This document shows, piece by piece, positions 17,059 to 26,092 of a stretch of DNA of 64,000 nucleotides (its first letter is position 1; every line of letters starts with the position of its first letter). Source of the DNA: Undibacterium sp049340185. GTDB lineage: Bacteria; Pseudomonadota; Gammaproteobacteria; Burkholderiales; Burkholderiaceae_D. The position numbers and the translations under genes were made by a program. The stretch covers positions 372,001 to 436,000 of the forward strand of contig NZ_JBMPPC010000004.1 of the NCBI RefSeq assembly GCF_049340185.1, read 5' to 3'. The notes beneath the pieces were generated by a model. That model was given only the letters and a program-made list of their open reading frames with translations. It did not search any database and had not been told where the DNA came from.

Positions 17059-17928
17059 ATGCTGGACTTTGGTCGCCGTGATTATTTGTGTGAGATTGCG
17101 GCCAATGCACCTGCGCCAGATTCCGACCTTGATGTACGTATTTTTATGATGAAATCCCACTTACCCCACGCAGTGTCCCGTCTTCGCTCTGCTCGTCTGG
17201 AAAAGAGTACGCGGCCTTTTCTTGCGCGTGGCGGACCGCATGGCGAACGTTGCGGGGGCTGTCGTCTGATCCTGAGCCATTGCCTGTGCGCCTTGCGTCC
17301 GGTGGTGCCTACGCGAGCTGGAGTGTGTCTGCTGATGGCCGAGCATGAGACGCTAAAACCGAGCAACACGGGCTGGCTGATTGCCGACGTGGTGCCGGAC
17401 ACGATGGCGTTCGGCTGGGCGCGGACTGAGGTAGATCCTGCGTTGCTGGCGGTGCTGGCCGATCCGCAGTGGCAGCCGTATGTAGTGTTCCCCGGGGAAT
17501 TTGTCGCGCCGGAACGGGTGGTCACGGAATTGCTGCCAGTAAAGGAGGAAGACCACGCCGACAGCAAGCGTCCTCTGTTTATTTTGCTGGATGCGACCTG
17601 GCCCGAGGCGCGCAAAATTTTTAAGAAAAGTCCTTACCTCGCTCACCTGCCCGTGCTGAGCCTGATGCCGGAACAGTTGTCACGCTACCGCCTGCGCCGC
17701 TCCAAACGTGAAGAAAATCTGTGCACCTCCGAAGTCACGGCATTGTGCTTACAACTGGCTGGTGACACTCTGGCCGCGCAAACCTTAGAGGCGTATCTGG
17801 ATGTCTTCACCGAACACTACTTGCGCGCCAAGCTACAGCAAAAGCTGAACTGGGACGATGCCTTACACCAGCGCCTGCGCGACTTGCGCTTACTTGCGTC
17901 TACAAGCGCCAGCCTGACGAAACCCTAA
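17059..17928 (+). CDS. DTW-domain tRNA-uridine aminocarboxypropyltransferase
   Basis: The product belongs to the DTW family, whose members (E. coli TapT and relatives) transfer the aminocarboxypropyl group of AdoMet to uridine in tRNA, giving acp3U. A four-cysteine, zinc-like cluster CGGC...HCLC appears near residues 70-85. The family signature follows as LDATWPEARKI and later RYRLRRSKREENLCTSEV. As annotated it has 289 residues. The first 29 lack family character, so translation may start at ATG 17146 (MMKSHLPHAV). It is a single gene bounded by terminators on both sides. The exact tRNA position modified cannot be told from this sequence. Confidence 0.83.
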   Translation: MLDFGRRDYLCEIAANAPAPDSDLDVRIFMMKSHLPHAVSRLRSARLEKSTRPFLARGGPHGERCGGCRLILSHCLCALRPVVPTRAGVCLLMAEHETLKPSNTGWLIADVVPDTMAFGWARTEVDPALLAVLADPQWQPYVVFPGEFVAPERVVTELLPVKEEDHADSKRPLFILLDATWPEARKIFKKSPYLAHLPVLSLMPEQLSRYRLRRSKREENLCTSEVTALCLQLAGDTLAAQTLEAYLDVFTEHYLRAKLQQKLNWDDALHQRLRDLRLLASTSASLTKP

Positions 17929-17950
17929 GCAAATGCAAGCAAACTAAAGT

Positions 17951-17992
17951 AAACGGGTCAGCATCGATAACCGATACTGACCCGTTTTTTTA
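17951..17992 (+). terminator. Rho-independent terminator after the DTW gene
   Basis: A long hairpin with arms aaacgggtcag/ctgacccgttt and an inner atcg/cgat stem is followed by a T run. It is symmetric enough to act also on minus-strand transcripts from the DUF3297 gene. Confidence 0.88.
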
Positions 17993-18068
17993 TTCTATTT
18001 TGTACTGTATTTTGCCTTGATCAAAATCGTATTATGGCGAATCTACACGCCACTCATGGCGCAAAGGA

Positions 18069-18317
18069 TTAGCGATAAAACGCTTCGACCTTGCCTTTGA
18101 CTTTAATCATCAGCGGCTTGCCTTTACGATCCAGGGCTTTGCCAGCAGCGACTCTGATCCAGCCTTCGCTGATGCAATACTCTTCGACGTCGAGACGTTC
18201 TTTGTCGTTGAATTTGATACCGACTTCGTGTTCAAACACGGCGGCAATGTGATAAGGGCTGCGAGGATCAATAGAGAGGCGATCGGGCAGGCTTGGAGGT
18301 GTCGTAGTATCGTTCAT
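18069..18317 (-). CDS. DUF3297 family protein
   Basis: The 82-residue product matches DUF3297, a small soluble family common in proteobacteria with unknown function. Characteristic segments are LPDRLSIDPRSPYH, VGIKFNDKERLDVEEYC and the C-terminal GKVEAFYR. The length is full for the family. It is a single gene on the minus strand with no clear partner; the AsmA-like gene upstream is separated by a 300-base spacer containing a repeat element. Confidence 0.88.
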   Translation of the reverse strand: MNDTTTPPSLPDRLSIDPRSPYHIAAVFEHEVGIKFNDKERLDVEEYCISEGWIRVAAGKALDRKGKPLMIKVKGKVEAFYR

Positions 18318-18618
18318 AGATCAGAATTATCCACTAGAAAGCCGATCAGTACAATTGCCTGTTTTTGGCCTGCTGTCTTGCTTGTCGATGAATCCGCTTA
18401 CCCGGATTACGCATTGATGACGTATTTTGAGGTACGCACAATTAAAATGCCCAATGATTATGCGGCTGCTGGCGGCTTTTACGCTGCAAACCCGCATGGA
18501 TACTGCGGGATTGTGTCTGGAAATTAATAAAATCCCCATTGAAAAATCACATCAACAGGCGTAAGCCGTTCTATGGAAGAGTGATTAAGGCTTTTTAACA
18601 GTTCCCATCCTAAGCTGC
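18318..18618. other. Intergenic region between DUF3297 and the AsmA-like gene
   Basis: About 300 bases with no gene. It contains copy 1 of a hairpin-forming repeat (18460-18515) that recurs on the far side of the AsmA-like gene. Confidence 0.45.
18460..18515. repeat. Dispersed hairpin repeat, copy 1
   Basis: The core gctgcaaacccgcatgg (18483-18499) is identical to copy 2 at 23001-23017, and atgcgg begins 23 bases before the core in both. The cccgca segment can pair either with the upstream atgcgg or with the downstream tgcggg (18504-18509), giving two competing hairpins. Confidence 0.6.
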
Positions 18619-21600
18619 TCACTCGCCAAACTTAGGCTCACTGACTTTGCCGGATAAGGAAATATCGGCATGCTCGCGGTTCGAGGGGGACTGCAGGTCG
18701 ATGGCGAAGCGGCCACTGAGTCCGGCATTGGCATCGATCCATGCATAGCCGGTAGCGGTGACAAGGCCAGCGCTCATGCGGATGTCTCGCACCTGAATGC
18801 GGTTGGCGGAATAGGTAAAGTTGCCGCTCATATCGTTGAAATTGGAACGGCCACCCATCTGCGCGTTTTTAAATGCGTTCATGATGTCGACACCGATCAC
18901 TTCGCCGCTACCGAGATTGAAGCTGCCATCGATACGTGATCCGGCAAAAAGTTTATTGCTGGTTTTGGCCTGCATATTGTAACGGCCTTTAGCGCGCAAT
19001 TTACCACTGCCAAACAGCCTCGGAGCGATGCCAGGGAGGTTGATTTCGATGGCGTTGAAACTACCGGTAAAACTCCAGCGCGGGTCCCATTTCACCGTAC
19101 CGCTACCGCTGATGACGCCGTCGTACAGGCCGCCGCCAAACTCTTTAATATCGAAACGGTCTTCGTACATCATGCCGACGCTGTGAAACTGCTTCATCGT
19201 GACACCCGCGCCAAACGGTACGGCAAACGCATCTGCATTGATATCGAACTTGACACCAGTGCCGTCGGGGATCAAGGCTGCATGAAATTGGTGTTCACTC
19301 GAATCGAGAACCATCTTGGTCCAGTGTCCGTTGCGATCAAATTCGGCATGTCCATCCAATGGCGCCAACGAAAAATTCGGTGACACCAGCTTGAGATCGT
19401 CTACATAAACAGGGCCGAATTGCTCGTGCATTTGTGCACGCGACTGGAACAGGAGCCAGCCTGCCGCCTGCTCGTTCACTTGCGGGTAGCTGATATCAAT
19501 GCGCCCTAATGCGATCTTGTCGTCGAAGAGAGTAGTGAGGTCGATGGCGATAGAAATTTCTTGTATCTGAATCTGCTGCTTGTCACCGATGGTGACACCT
19601 TCGGCACGCCAATGCGGACGCGGCAGGAGAGAGAAATAGACGCCATTCATCGTTGCGGGTTGCCCGGTCGCGCTAGTGATCGCCCGTTGAAATATGAGCG
19701 CCTGACGGTCGAACGAGGTGAAATGCATCATGGTCATCACGACGACAATGCTGGCGACAACAATGACGCTGAGTTTCTTGATCAGTGTGTCTATGACGCT
19801 GTTGATAATTGCATCTCTGGCGCGGGCGAATCTGGCTGACCATTGTCTGGCAGCTTCGGCTTTTTTCTCTGCGCGAGCCTCTGCCCGCATTTGTTTGGCC
19901 AGCCTGCGTGCTTCGACCTGCGCATGCATTTCTTCCAGCTCTCTGGTTTTGCGGATCGCGGCCTCTTCTGCCTCGACTTTCAGGCGCGCTTCTTCGGCTT
20001 CCCGCGCAATGCGGTCTTGCTCTTGCTGCTCGCGCTCCAGCTCTTCTTGTTTTGCCAGTGCGGCGATACCGCTGAGCACATCCTGGTCTTTTTCTTTACG
20101 GGCACGCTCAGCCTCGGCTTCTTTGGCCAGGGTCAGTTGATGCGCCTGTTCGCGATGTCTTTCCTGTTCGATTTGCTCTAAACGCTGGCGCTCGCTGGCC
20201 TCATTGATGGCGCGTTCTTCCGCCGATTGACGTAGCAATGCTTCTTGCCTCTGGTGCTCTTCTGCGGCGATCCGCACCTGCTCTCGTTCCAGCTTAGCGA
20301 GTCGGGCATGCTCTGCTGCCTCGCGCTCTTGTTGTTCTCTGGCGTCAGCGTCACGACGAGCTTGCTGTTCATGTGCCAGTCGTTCTGCTTCTGCTTTGGC
20401 CTCAGCATCTATGCGGGCTTGCAGTTCTTTTGCCCGGCGCTCTTCATCGGCTTTGGCCTGCTCTGACTCTAGAGCCTCTTGTCGCGCTCTGACTTCTGTT
20501 TCCTGCCGCAATTGTTCTTCTTGCGCACGTCTGGCTTGCTCGGCTGCCTGACGTTGTAGTTCCTGATGTTCTTGTGCGTATCTTTCTTTTTCCTCAGCCT
20601 CAAGACGGATCTGCTCTTCGCGCGCGAGACGTGCTTCTTCAGCCATGGCATGCTCTAAGGCTTCTTGCTCGGCTTTGGCTGCTGCTGCGAGGCGTTCCTG
20701 TTCTTTTTGTTGTTCTTGTTGTTTTTGTTGTTCTTGTTGTTCTTGTTGTTCTTGTTGTTCTTGTTGTTCTTGCTGAAGCCGCTCTTGCTCTGCTTTTTCT
20801 CTGTCGAGCGCTTCTTGTTGTGCTACGGCTATGGCTCTAGCTTTCGCTTCTGTCTCGGCGTCAATGCGGACTTGTTCCTGTGCGATTCTTGCCTGTTCAG
20901 CGGCTTCTTTTTCTCGCTGTTCTCTGGCCTCGTTCTCCAGCCGGATCTGTGCTTCGCGTGCCTGACGTTCTTCTTCTGATTTGGCTTGTTCTAATGCTTT
21001 TTGTTTTGCTTTGGCGTCCGCTTCCTGACGGAGTTTTTCTGCACGTGCTAAACGCTCTTCTTCGGCCTTTGCTTGTTTTAATTCTTCTTGTCGGGCTTTG
21101 GCTTCTGCCTCTTGACGCTGCATCTCTTCACGCGCCAGACGTTCTTGTTCTGCCTTTGCTAGCGCCTGGGCCTCTTGTCTGGCTTTGGCTTCTGCTTTGA
21201 TACGGGCTTGCTGCTCTCTGAACTGTCGCTCTTCTGCAGCCTTGGTACGTTGCAGCGCTTCTTTTTTTGCTTTCGCCTCGGCGGCGATACGTGCCTGCTG
21301 TTCTTCTGCAAGCCTGGCTCGCTCGGCGGCTTCTGCGGCTAAGCGCGTCTGCTCTTGCTCGCGGGCGATCTGTTCTGCTTTGGCGATCTCGGCAATACGC
21401 AGGGCCTCTGCTTCACGCTGCTGTTGCTGCTCGGCCTGACGTGCGGTCTCGGCAGCGACCTTGGCTGCGACCTCAGTTGCAACTTTAGCTGCAAGCTCGG
21501 CTTCTTGTCGCGCTACGAACTCGCGTTGAACTTGTTGCTCTTTTTCCAGGGCGAGACGGGCTGATTCTGCTACTGCCTGCTCAGTCGCTCGCTGCGCATG

Positions 21601-22788
21601 TTCTCCGGCGAGCTGCCGGGCTTCTTTATCGGCGTGTTCGCGGGCTTTTCTTGTTTCTTCTTCGCGCAGAATTTTCTTTTCTGCTTCCATACGGGCACGT
21701 GCCTGTGCGACCTTACGCTGCAGTTCTTCAGCGACGTGCCGGGCCAGTTGCTCTGCCTCTTTTGGCGAATGCTCTTCTGCCTTGGAACGAGCGTCTTTAT
21801 GGATTTGCTCGAGTGCTTTGATTTGTTCTTGCGTCTGTTGTATTTGTTTGAGTGCCAGCTCTTCGGCATCACGCTGCTTTTTTTCCTGGGCGGCTTTTTC
21901 TGCTTGTTGCAACGCCTGAGCCTGAGCGTCTTTTTTAGCGTTGTCTTCTGCTTCTTTTTGAATTTGTTGTTGTGCTAGTTTTTGCGCGGACTCTTTTGCT
22001 TCTTTTTCCTCAGCGGCCTGTTTTTTCGCTACGGCTTCGGCCTGCAATTTTGCTTGCGCCTGCGCTTCCTGATCGGCACGGATCTTGGCTTTTTTTACCT
22101 CAAGTTCTTGCGCTGCACGGGCTGCTTGCGCCTGTTCTTCTTGTAGTGCTTGTAGCTTGGCAAGACGCGCCTCTTCGGCTTTTTTGCGGGCTTTTTCTTT
22201 GGCGTCTTGCTTGGCGCGTGCCTCGATCTCCAGGCGTCCGACGAACTCTGCAAGCTCTTGAATATTCGGATCAATATCGGCGATCGCTTTGGGCAGGCGA
22301 CTCAGCACCGCGGGATCCAATTTGGCGGGTGGCGCTTCTCTCGCAACAGGTGCCGCGACCGGGATATCCGCCGCAGCGGCACTGGGGTGACCCTTGCTAT
22401 CGATCGCGTCGGCAGCGTTCTGCGCTTCGACGGCATTGTAAAACGCGCTCATCGTGAGCTGGAGTAGCGACTCCTGGAAGGTACCTATCGTAGAAAAATC
22501 AATGTCGTCGGGAGAAGGCGCTTTGCTGGCAATTTCTGCAGGCACATCTTTCAGCGGACGGCGCGGCGTGTCGAAAATGCGGATGTAATTATCTTTGAGT
22601 AGCTGTGCCAGCGCTTTCTCTAATTTTTTGTCAGACAGATGATCAAGACTGACCTGAATCGCACCCACCGACGCGTTGCCATCAATCTCCTTCAGCAGCA
22701 TGCGCAGGCCGCGGGACAGCTGCCTGGTTTTACCAATGGCTTCCGTCAGTCCTTTTGCGGTCTTTGTATAAACGATGTGCTTATCCAT
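18619..22788 (-). CDS. Giant coiled-coil membrane protein with AsmA-like C-terminal domain
   Basis: The 1389-residue product has three parts. Residues 1-90 form a small helical, winged-helix-like domain (MDKHIVYTKTAKGLTEAIG...). Residues about 180-990 are an almost unbroken Ala/Glu/Gln/Lys/Arg-rich region predicted to be a very long coiled coil, including an (EQQ)n tract around 640-680. A membrane segment at about 1003-1023 (VIVVASIVVVMTMM) is followed by an AsmA/DUF748-like beta-rich domain (IDISYPQVNE, SGSGTVKWDPRW, MSGNFTYSANRIQVRDIRM) likely in the periplasm. AsmA-like proteins are tied to lipid transport between membranes. The cytosolic coiled coil makes this an unusual architecture, perhaps linking the envelope to a cytoplasmic structure. 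Start ATG 22788 is the natural N-terminus. Confidence 0.8.
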   Translation of the reverse strand: MDKHIVYTKTAKGLTEAIGKTRQLSRGLRMLLKEIDGNASVGAIQVSLDHLSDKKLEKALAQLLKDNYIRIFDTPRRPLKDVPAEIASKAPSPDDIDFSTIGTFQESLLQLTMSAFYNAVEAQNAADAIDSKGHPSAAAADIPVAAPVAREAPPAKLDPAVLSRLPKAIADIDPNIQELAEFVGRLEIEARAKQDAKEKARKKAEEARLAKLQALQEEQAQAARAAQELEVKKAKIRADQEAQAQAKLQAEAVAKKQAAEEKEAKESAQKLAQQQIQKEAEDNAKKDAQAQALQQAEKAAQEKKQRDAEELALKQIQQTQEQIKALEQIHKDARSKAEEHSPKEAEQLARHVAEELQRKVAQARARMEAEKKILREEETRKAREHADKEARQLAGEHAQRATEQAVAESARLALEKEQQVQREFVARQEAELAAKVATEVAAKVAAETARQAEQQQQREAEALRIAEIAKAEQIAREQEQTRLAAEAAERARLAEEQQARIAAEAKAKKEALQRTKAAEERQFREQQARIKAEAKARQEAQALAKAEQERLAREEMQRQEAEAKARQEELKQAKAEEERLARAEKLRQEADAKAKQKALEQAKSEEERQAREAQIRLENEAREQREKEAAEQARIAQEQVRIDAETEAKARAIAVAQQEALDREKAEQERLQQEQQEQQEQQEQQEQQKQQEQQKEQERLAAAAKAEQEALEHAMAEEARLAREEQIRLEAEEKERYAQEHQELQRQAAEQARRAQEEQLRQETEVRARQEALESEQAKADEERRAKELQARIDAEAKAEAERLAHEQQARRDADAREQQEREAAEHARLAKLEREQVRIAAEEHQRQEALLRQSAEERAINEASERQRLEQIEQERHREQAHQLTLAKEAEAERARKEKDQDVLSGIAALAKQEELEREQQEQDRIAREAEEARLKVEAEEAAIRKTRELEEMHAQVEARRLAKQMRAEARAEKKAEAARQWSARFARARDAIINSVIDTLIKKLSVIVVASIVVVMTMMHFTSFDRQALIFQRAITSATGQPATMNGVYFSLLPRPHWRAEGVTIGDKQQIQIQEISIAIDLTTLFDDKIALGRIDISYPQVNEQAAGWLLFQSRAQMHEQFGPVYVDDLKLVSPNFSLAPLDGHAEFDRNGHWTKMVLDSSEHQFHAALIPDGTGVKFDINADAFAVPFGAGVTMKQFHSVGMMYEDRFDIKEFGGGLYDGVISGSGTVKWDPRWSFTGSFNAIEINLPGIAPRLFGSGKLRAKGRYNMQAKTSNKLFAGSRIDGSFNLGSGEVIGVDIMNAFKNAQMGGRSNFNDMSGNFTYSANRIQVRDIRMSAGLVTATGYAWIDANAGLSGRFAIDLQSPSNREHADISLSGKVSEPKFGE
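20705..20772. repeat. In-frame 9-bp tandem repeat coding for Glu-Gln-Gln
   Basis: About seven near-identical copies of ttgttgttc on the plus strand encode repeated E-Q-Q/K-Q-Q in the coiled-coil protein on the minus strand. The unit is a multiple of three, so copy-number slippage would change coiled-coil length without breaking the frame. Confidence 0.8.
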
Positions 22789-23125
22789 ACCAGTCAGTCC
22801 AAACGCTCCCTGTATTTATAACAAATTTGGTTTCACTACGACGCGACATGACCAGACACGTGGCGTGCCTGCCTAAAATATAAGCGTCAATATTGCATTT
22901 AATGCAAAGAATAACGCAAACTACAGCAGATAATCGACTGTTAATTTGTAAAACTGTTTTACCAAACCGCAATGCTGATGCGGGCTACTGAGCTAATTTG
23001 GCTGCAAACCCGCATGGCGATTGCGGATGTTGTTTTTTACCCATGACAATCCCGTTATACAATCTGAGCAATCTGAGCGAGGTAAGTAATCAGAACAGTG
23101 CTAAGAAAAATCCGGTCCTTGTTCG
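22789..23125. other. Intergenic region upstream of the AsmA-like gene
   Basis: About 340 bases between divergent genes. It must contain the promoters of the AsmA-like gene (minus) and the hypothetical gene at 23126 (plus), and it carries repeat copy 2. No gene was recognised. Confidence 0.4.
22978..23032. repeat. Dispersed hairpin repeat, copy 2
   Basis: It shares the 17-base core gctgcaaacccgcatgg (23001-23017) with copy 1, in the same orientation and with the same 23-base offset to the leading atgcgg. The arms atgcggg (22978-22984) and cccgcat pair perfectly; ccgca can alternatively pair with tgcgg (23022-23026). Confidence 0.6.
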
Positions 23126-23854
23126 GTGTTTATCCGCTCCCTATCCAGCAAATATAGTAATCCAGGAATAAGTTTTTCGACCATGAGAACACACGCTACG
23201 GATGACTCATCCATGCAATCACGAGCTGCCACCGCACTTACGAAACGCCTCATCTGGATTGTGCTGACTGCGCTGGTCTATGCCTTGCCGGTGGGGCTGG
23301 CACAGGCTAATGGCCAGACTGATCAGACATTTCCGGTCAAACTCAGCCGAAATGAACGGCTCTTGCTAGAGCAGGTGGTCTGCGTCAAAAAATATCAGGT
23401 CGGTGTGGCAGACATTGACGCACGATCATTTGAGCCACGCGCAGCGAATCCGAATTTCGCCGATGTGAAATGTCTGCCGCATGCCCGACTCAAAGGACAG
23501 CCCTTGTACTACGTTGCCCAATGCGTGCGCGATCAGGGGCAGTGGAGTTGTAGCCGTGCCGAGCTGGAAACCACGGTACCGCTGAAGGAGCGGGAGCTGA
23601 TGATGCGACCCGGTACGGTAGAGCCCGGACTCGCCTACGAGACCCTACAAAAAATGAGCCGCTACGGCTATTTTCAGGCGAACTTGCTGGATGATGCGCT
23701 GGAATCAACCTGCAATATGGGAATGGGTGACGCGCCGGATCTGATAGAAATTTCTTGCCGCCGCTGGTCAATCACGGTGTCATTCTGGTGCCCCCAGAAA
23801 AATGATAAAGCGCCATGCCCGCGCGTGATTTATATGACCAGACGATCTGGGTGA
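23126..23854 (+). CDS. Exported hypothetical protein
   Basis: The product is not recognised. A hydrophobic segment LIWIVLTALVYALPVGLAQA (about residues 43-62) followed by a polar region looks like a signal peptide, giving a periplasmic protein of about 180 residues. The mature part has seven cysteines spread through it, likely forming disulfides. The upstream ATG 23126 gives an unusually long leader; ATG 23183 (MRTHATDDSS) is a more likely start. It is a single gene closed by a bidirectional terminator. Confidence 0.55.
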   Translation: MFIRSLSSKYSNPGISFSTMRTHATDDSSMQSRAATALTKRLIWIVLTALVYALPVGLAQANGQTDQTFPVKLSRNERLLLEQVVCVKKYQVGVADIDARSFEPRAANPNFADVKCLPHARLKGQPLYYVAQCVRDQGQWSCSRAELETTVPLKERELMMRPGTVEPGLAYETLQKMSRYGYFQANLLDDALESTCNMGMGDAPDLIEISCRRWSITVSFWCPQKNDKAPCPRVIYMTRRSG

Positions 23855-23891
23855 TACAAAACCTGAGATAACCGCACACTCGCCAAGGTAC

Positions 23892-23928
23892 AAAAAACTA
23901 AAGCTCCCGAAGGAGCTTTAGTTTTTTT
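23892..23928. terminator. Bidirectional terminator
   Basis: The perfect stem actaaagctcc/ggagctttagt with a cgaa tetraloop is flanked by an A run on the left and a T run on the right. It serves the convergent genes ending at 23854 (plus) and 23979 (minus). Confidence 0.92.
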
Positions 23929-23978
23929 CCGGCCTTTGTCGAGAACGGATCTGGATTGTATGATTTATTACCCTTTAG

Positions 23979-24821
23979 TTACCCTTTACGACGACGTACC
24001 GCCAGGATTGCCAACGCGCTTCCTACTAACAAAATACTGGCTGGTTCCGGGATAGGATTGCCACCGTTTTGCTGTAAAAAACTAAATGTATTCAACGCAT
24101 AAATACCGTTGTTATTGAGCGGAGCGTAGCTGGCACCGCAGAGTGGCTGACCGCATAAATTAGTGGTCGCAATCATGTCAATGTCGGCGATGATAAACAG
24201 AGATCCGGAGCCCGGTGCATATTCACCAGCGTGCCAAAACGCTGAGGTCACCTGATTCTCAACATTGCGGCCGCCTACGTGGCCGTTGTGCGCCAAAATG
24301 GCGGACTCATCCAATTGACCGACAGCATAGAACTGCTGGACATTGGTCGCGTTGCCGAAGGGGCCGTTGAACAGCGGCGCGCCGCCATTAGAGACGGAGC
24401 CCGTGCTACCCGTCGTGCTCATCCCTAAGGTTGTCCCCAGAACGTCGTGACTGGAATCATCCTGCAACAGGAACAGGTCACCACCACCGAGAAAATAATT
24501 CATGATCGCTGCTGAAAAACCGGCGCCTTCGCTATCGGCAACCCAAGTTCCGACAAACATATCGACGCCTGCCAGCGTACTGCTATTGACTGCGGTGAGA
24601 TTGGTTGTGGTGATGGTGCGATTAACAATACCGGCGGGACCGAAATAAGCTGCATTCTCTAGTGCTCCACGAAAGCCCGTCATGTAAGAGCCGTTCCAGG
24701 CCCAGTTACCGCTGCTAGGAATAAGGGAACTGGCAGCACCCCCGACGACGTAGGCGTTGGCCGAAAGACAGGTAACCACTAGCGCCAGGCCAGCAAATAA
24801 TTTTGATAATGCGTTGGACAT
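23979..24821 (-). CDS. PEP-CTERM sorting-domain protein
   Basis: The 280-residue product has an N-terminal signal peptide ending near SANAYVVGG and a C-terminal PEP-CTERM tail: PIPEPASILLVGSALA, then a basic RRRKG. This tail directs the protein to exosortase for sorting to the cell surface in biofilm-forming Gram-negative bacteria. The mature domain is Gly/Ser/Asn-rich with FLLQDDSSHDVLG and resembles uncharacterised surface proteins. No exosortase gene is in the window, so the enzyme must be elsewhere. A second PEP-CTERM protein lies at 31145. Confidence 0.85.
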   Translation of the reverse strand: MSNALSKLFAGLALVVTCLSANAYVVGGAASSLIPSSGNWAWNGSYMTGFRGALENAAYFGPAGIVNRTITTTNLTAVNSSTLAGVDMFVGTWVADSEGAGFSAAIMNYFLGGGDLFLLQDDSSHDVLGTTLGMSTTGSTGSVSNGGAPLFNGPFGNATNVQQFYAVGQLDESAILAHNGHVGGRNVENQVTSAFWHAGEYAPGSGSLFIIADIDMIATTNLCGQPLCGASYAPLNNNGIYALNTFSFLQQNGGNPIPEPASILLVGSALAILAVRRRKG

Positions 24822-25261
24822 AGTATCTCCATTGGGAATTAAAAGGATCTACGCCTGTCAAAACGGCGGGCGCTCAACACGCATTGCATAATTTATACCA
24901 GTTTTGTTAAGTGATTGATTTTAATCAGATATGTTAATAGTTATTTGACAACAACATGATATTTGTAAGAACGCCCGACGTTACAAGTTGCCGGTAGAAC
25001 TCAGTTCTCTCACAGCAAGCAGATTTATTTTTAGTTTGTTCAGCTCGGCTGGGGTGCACGGTTTAATGTGAATGGTTTCATGCGGACGGAGGCCCGCTTG
25101 TCAATACTCGAATAGAAAACCAAGGTTAAATCCATGTCCTGGTTCTTGTGATTTATAGGGCTTTATGACAATGTGCACTACCTCAAATTATTGCCCCTAT
25201 CTGCTGTTCTTTTTTTGTTGCTGCTTTTTCTTTGAAATCATTTAATGCCTGTTGTTGATCT
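24822..25261. other. Intergenic region between PEP-CTERM and CPBP genes
   Basis: About 440 AT-rich bases between divergent genes, presumably holding both promoters. I see no gene, terminator or clear repeat in it. Confidence 0.35.
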
Positions 25262-26092
25262 ATGCCGGTAATTTTTTATTTGTTCTGCGCTACCGCGATG
25301 GCCTGGTTCTGCCTGGCCGGGCAGCGCGTATGGATGAGTATGTTTGTGCTGACGATGGCGTGGGCGGTTTATGCAGCCCATGTCACGCCGGTCGGCTTGT
25401 TGCTCATCACGTTGATGAGCACTGCTGGCTGGGCTGCGCTGCAGGCCAAGGGCAGGCGACGGCAACTGTCAATGACGCTGACAGGCCTGCTGGGATTATT
25501 GCTGGCATTGCACAAACTGCCGGGGTTTACTGATATCGCTTTACCTGAATTGAATGTATTCACAGGCACTGACGCCAAACCATTTTATTTGCACCTGGAT
25601 AAGGCGATTGCGGGCTTAGTCATGCTAGCGGTATTTTGTCGTGACGATGCCAGCCGACGCGGTACGATCTGGCGCAATCCCGGTCTGTGGCGCCTGATGC
25701 TAACAAGCTTGGCTGGGATTTTTATCATTGCCGTAGTAATTGGCCTGACGCTGCCGCAGTGGAAGTGGTCAGCGAACGCGTGGGCTTTTTTGGGCGTGAA
25801 TTTGTTCTTCACTTGCCTGGCGGAGGAAGCATTTTTTCGCGCCGGCGTGCAACAAGGATTGCTAACACTGCTGCCGAAACATCGCTGGCTCTGCATTGGT
25901 ATCGCCGCGCTGCTATTTGGGCTGGCGCATGCATGGGGCGGCTGGCGGATGATCGTGGTGGCAACACTGGCAGGCGTAGGGTATGGCCGGATCTACGAGC
26001 GCTCAGGTGCGATTGCGATGGCAATCGTTCTGCATTTCCTGGTCAATGCAATTCATTTTGTGGGCTTTGTATATCCGGCGATTTCTCATTAA
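25262..26092 (+). CDS. CPBP-family intramembrane glutamic protease
   Basis: The 276-residue product is highly hydrophobic with about seven or eight membrane segments. It carries the CPBP (Abi/CAAX) protease motifs: EExxFR in CLAEEAFFRAGVQQ (about residues 186-199), the histidine motif FGLAHAWGG, and HFLVNAIHF near the C-terminus. Prokaryotic members cleave membrane substrates or help process sorted proteins. It lies 440 bases from a PEP-CTERM gene, but nothing shows a functional link. Its end overlaps the convergent DMT transporter gene by 4 bases. Confidence 0.83.
   Translation: MPVIFYLFCATAMAWFCLAGQRVWMSMFVLTMAWAVYAAHVTPVGLLLITLMSTAGWAALQAKGRRRQLSMTLTGLLGLLLALHKLPGFTDIALPELNVFTGTDAKPFYLHLDKAIAGLVMLAVFCRDDASRRGTIWRNPGLWRLMLTSLAGIFIIAVVIGLTLPQWKWSANAWAFLGVNLFFTCLAEEAFFRAGVQQGLLTLLPKHRWLCIGIAALLFGLAHAWGGWRMIVVATLAGVGYGRIYERSGAIAMAIVLHFLVNAIHFVGFVYPAISH

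Noticed and set aside
20705..20772. 9-bp repeats considered as a CRISPR-like array
   Set aside because: They are codon repeats inside a coding gene, with no spacers.
19561..22457. Several long plus-strand open frames antisense to the giant coiled-coil gene, some with hydrophobic Leu/Phe/Val-rich translations
   Set aside because: They mirror the GC-rich Ala/Glu/Gln codons of the minus-strand gene, lack ribosome-binding sites and have low-complexity translations.
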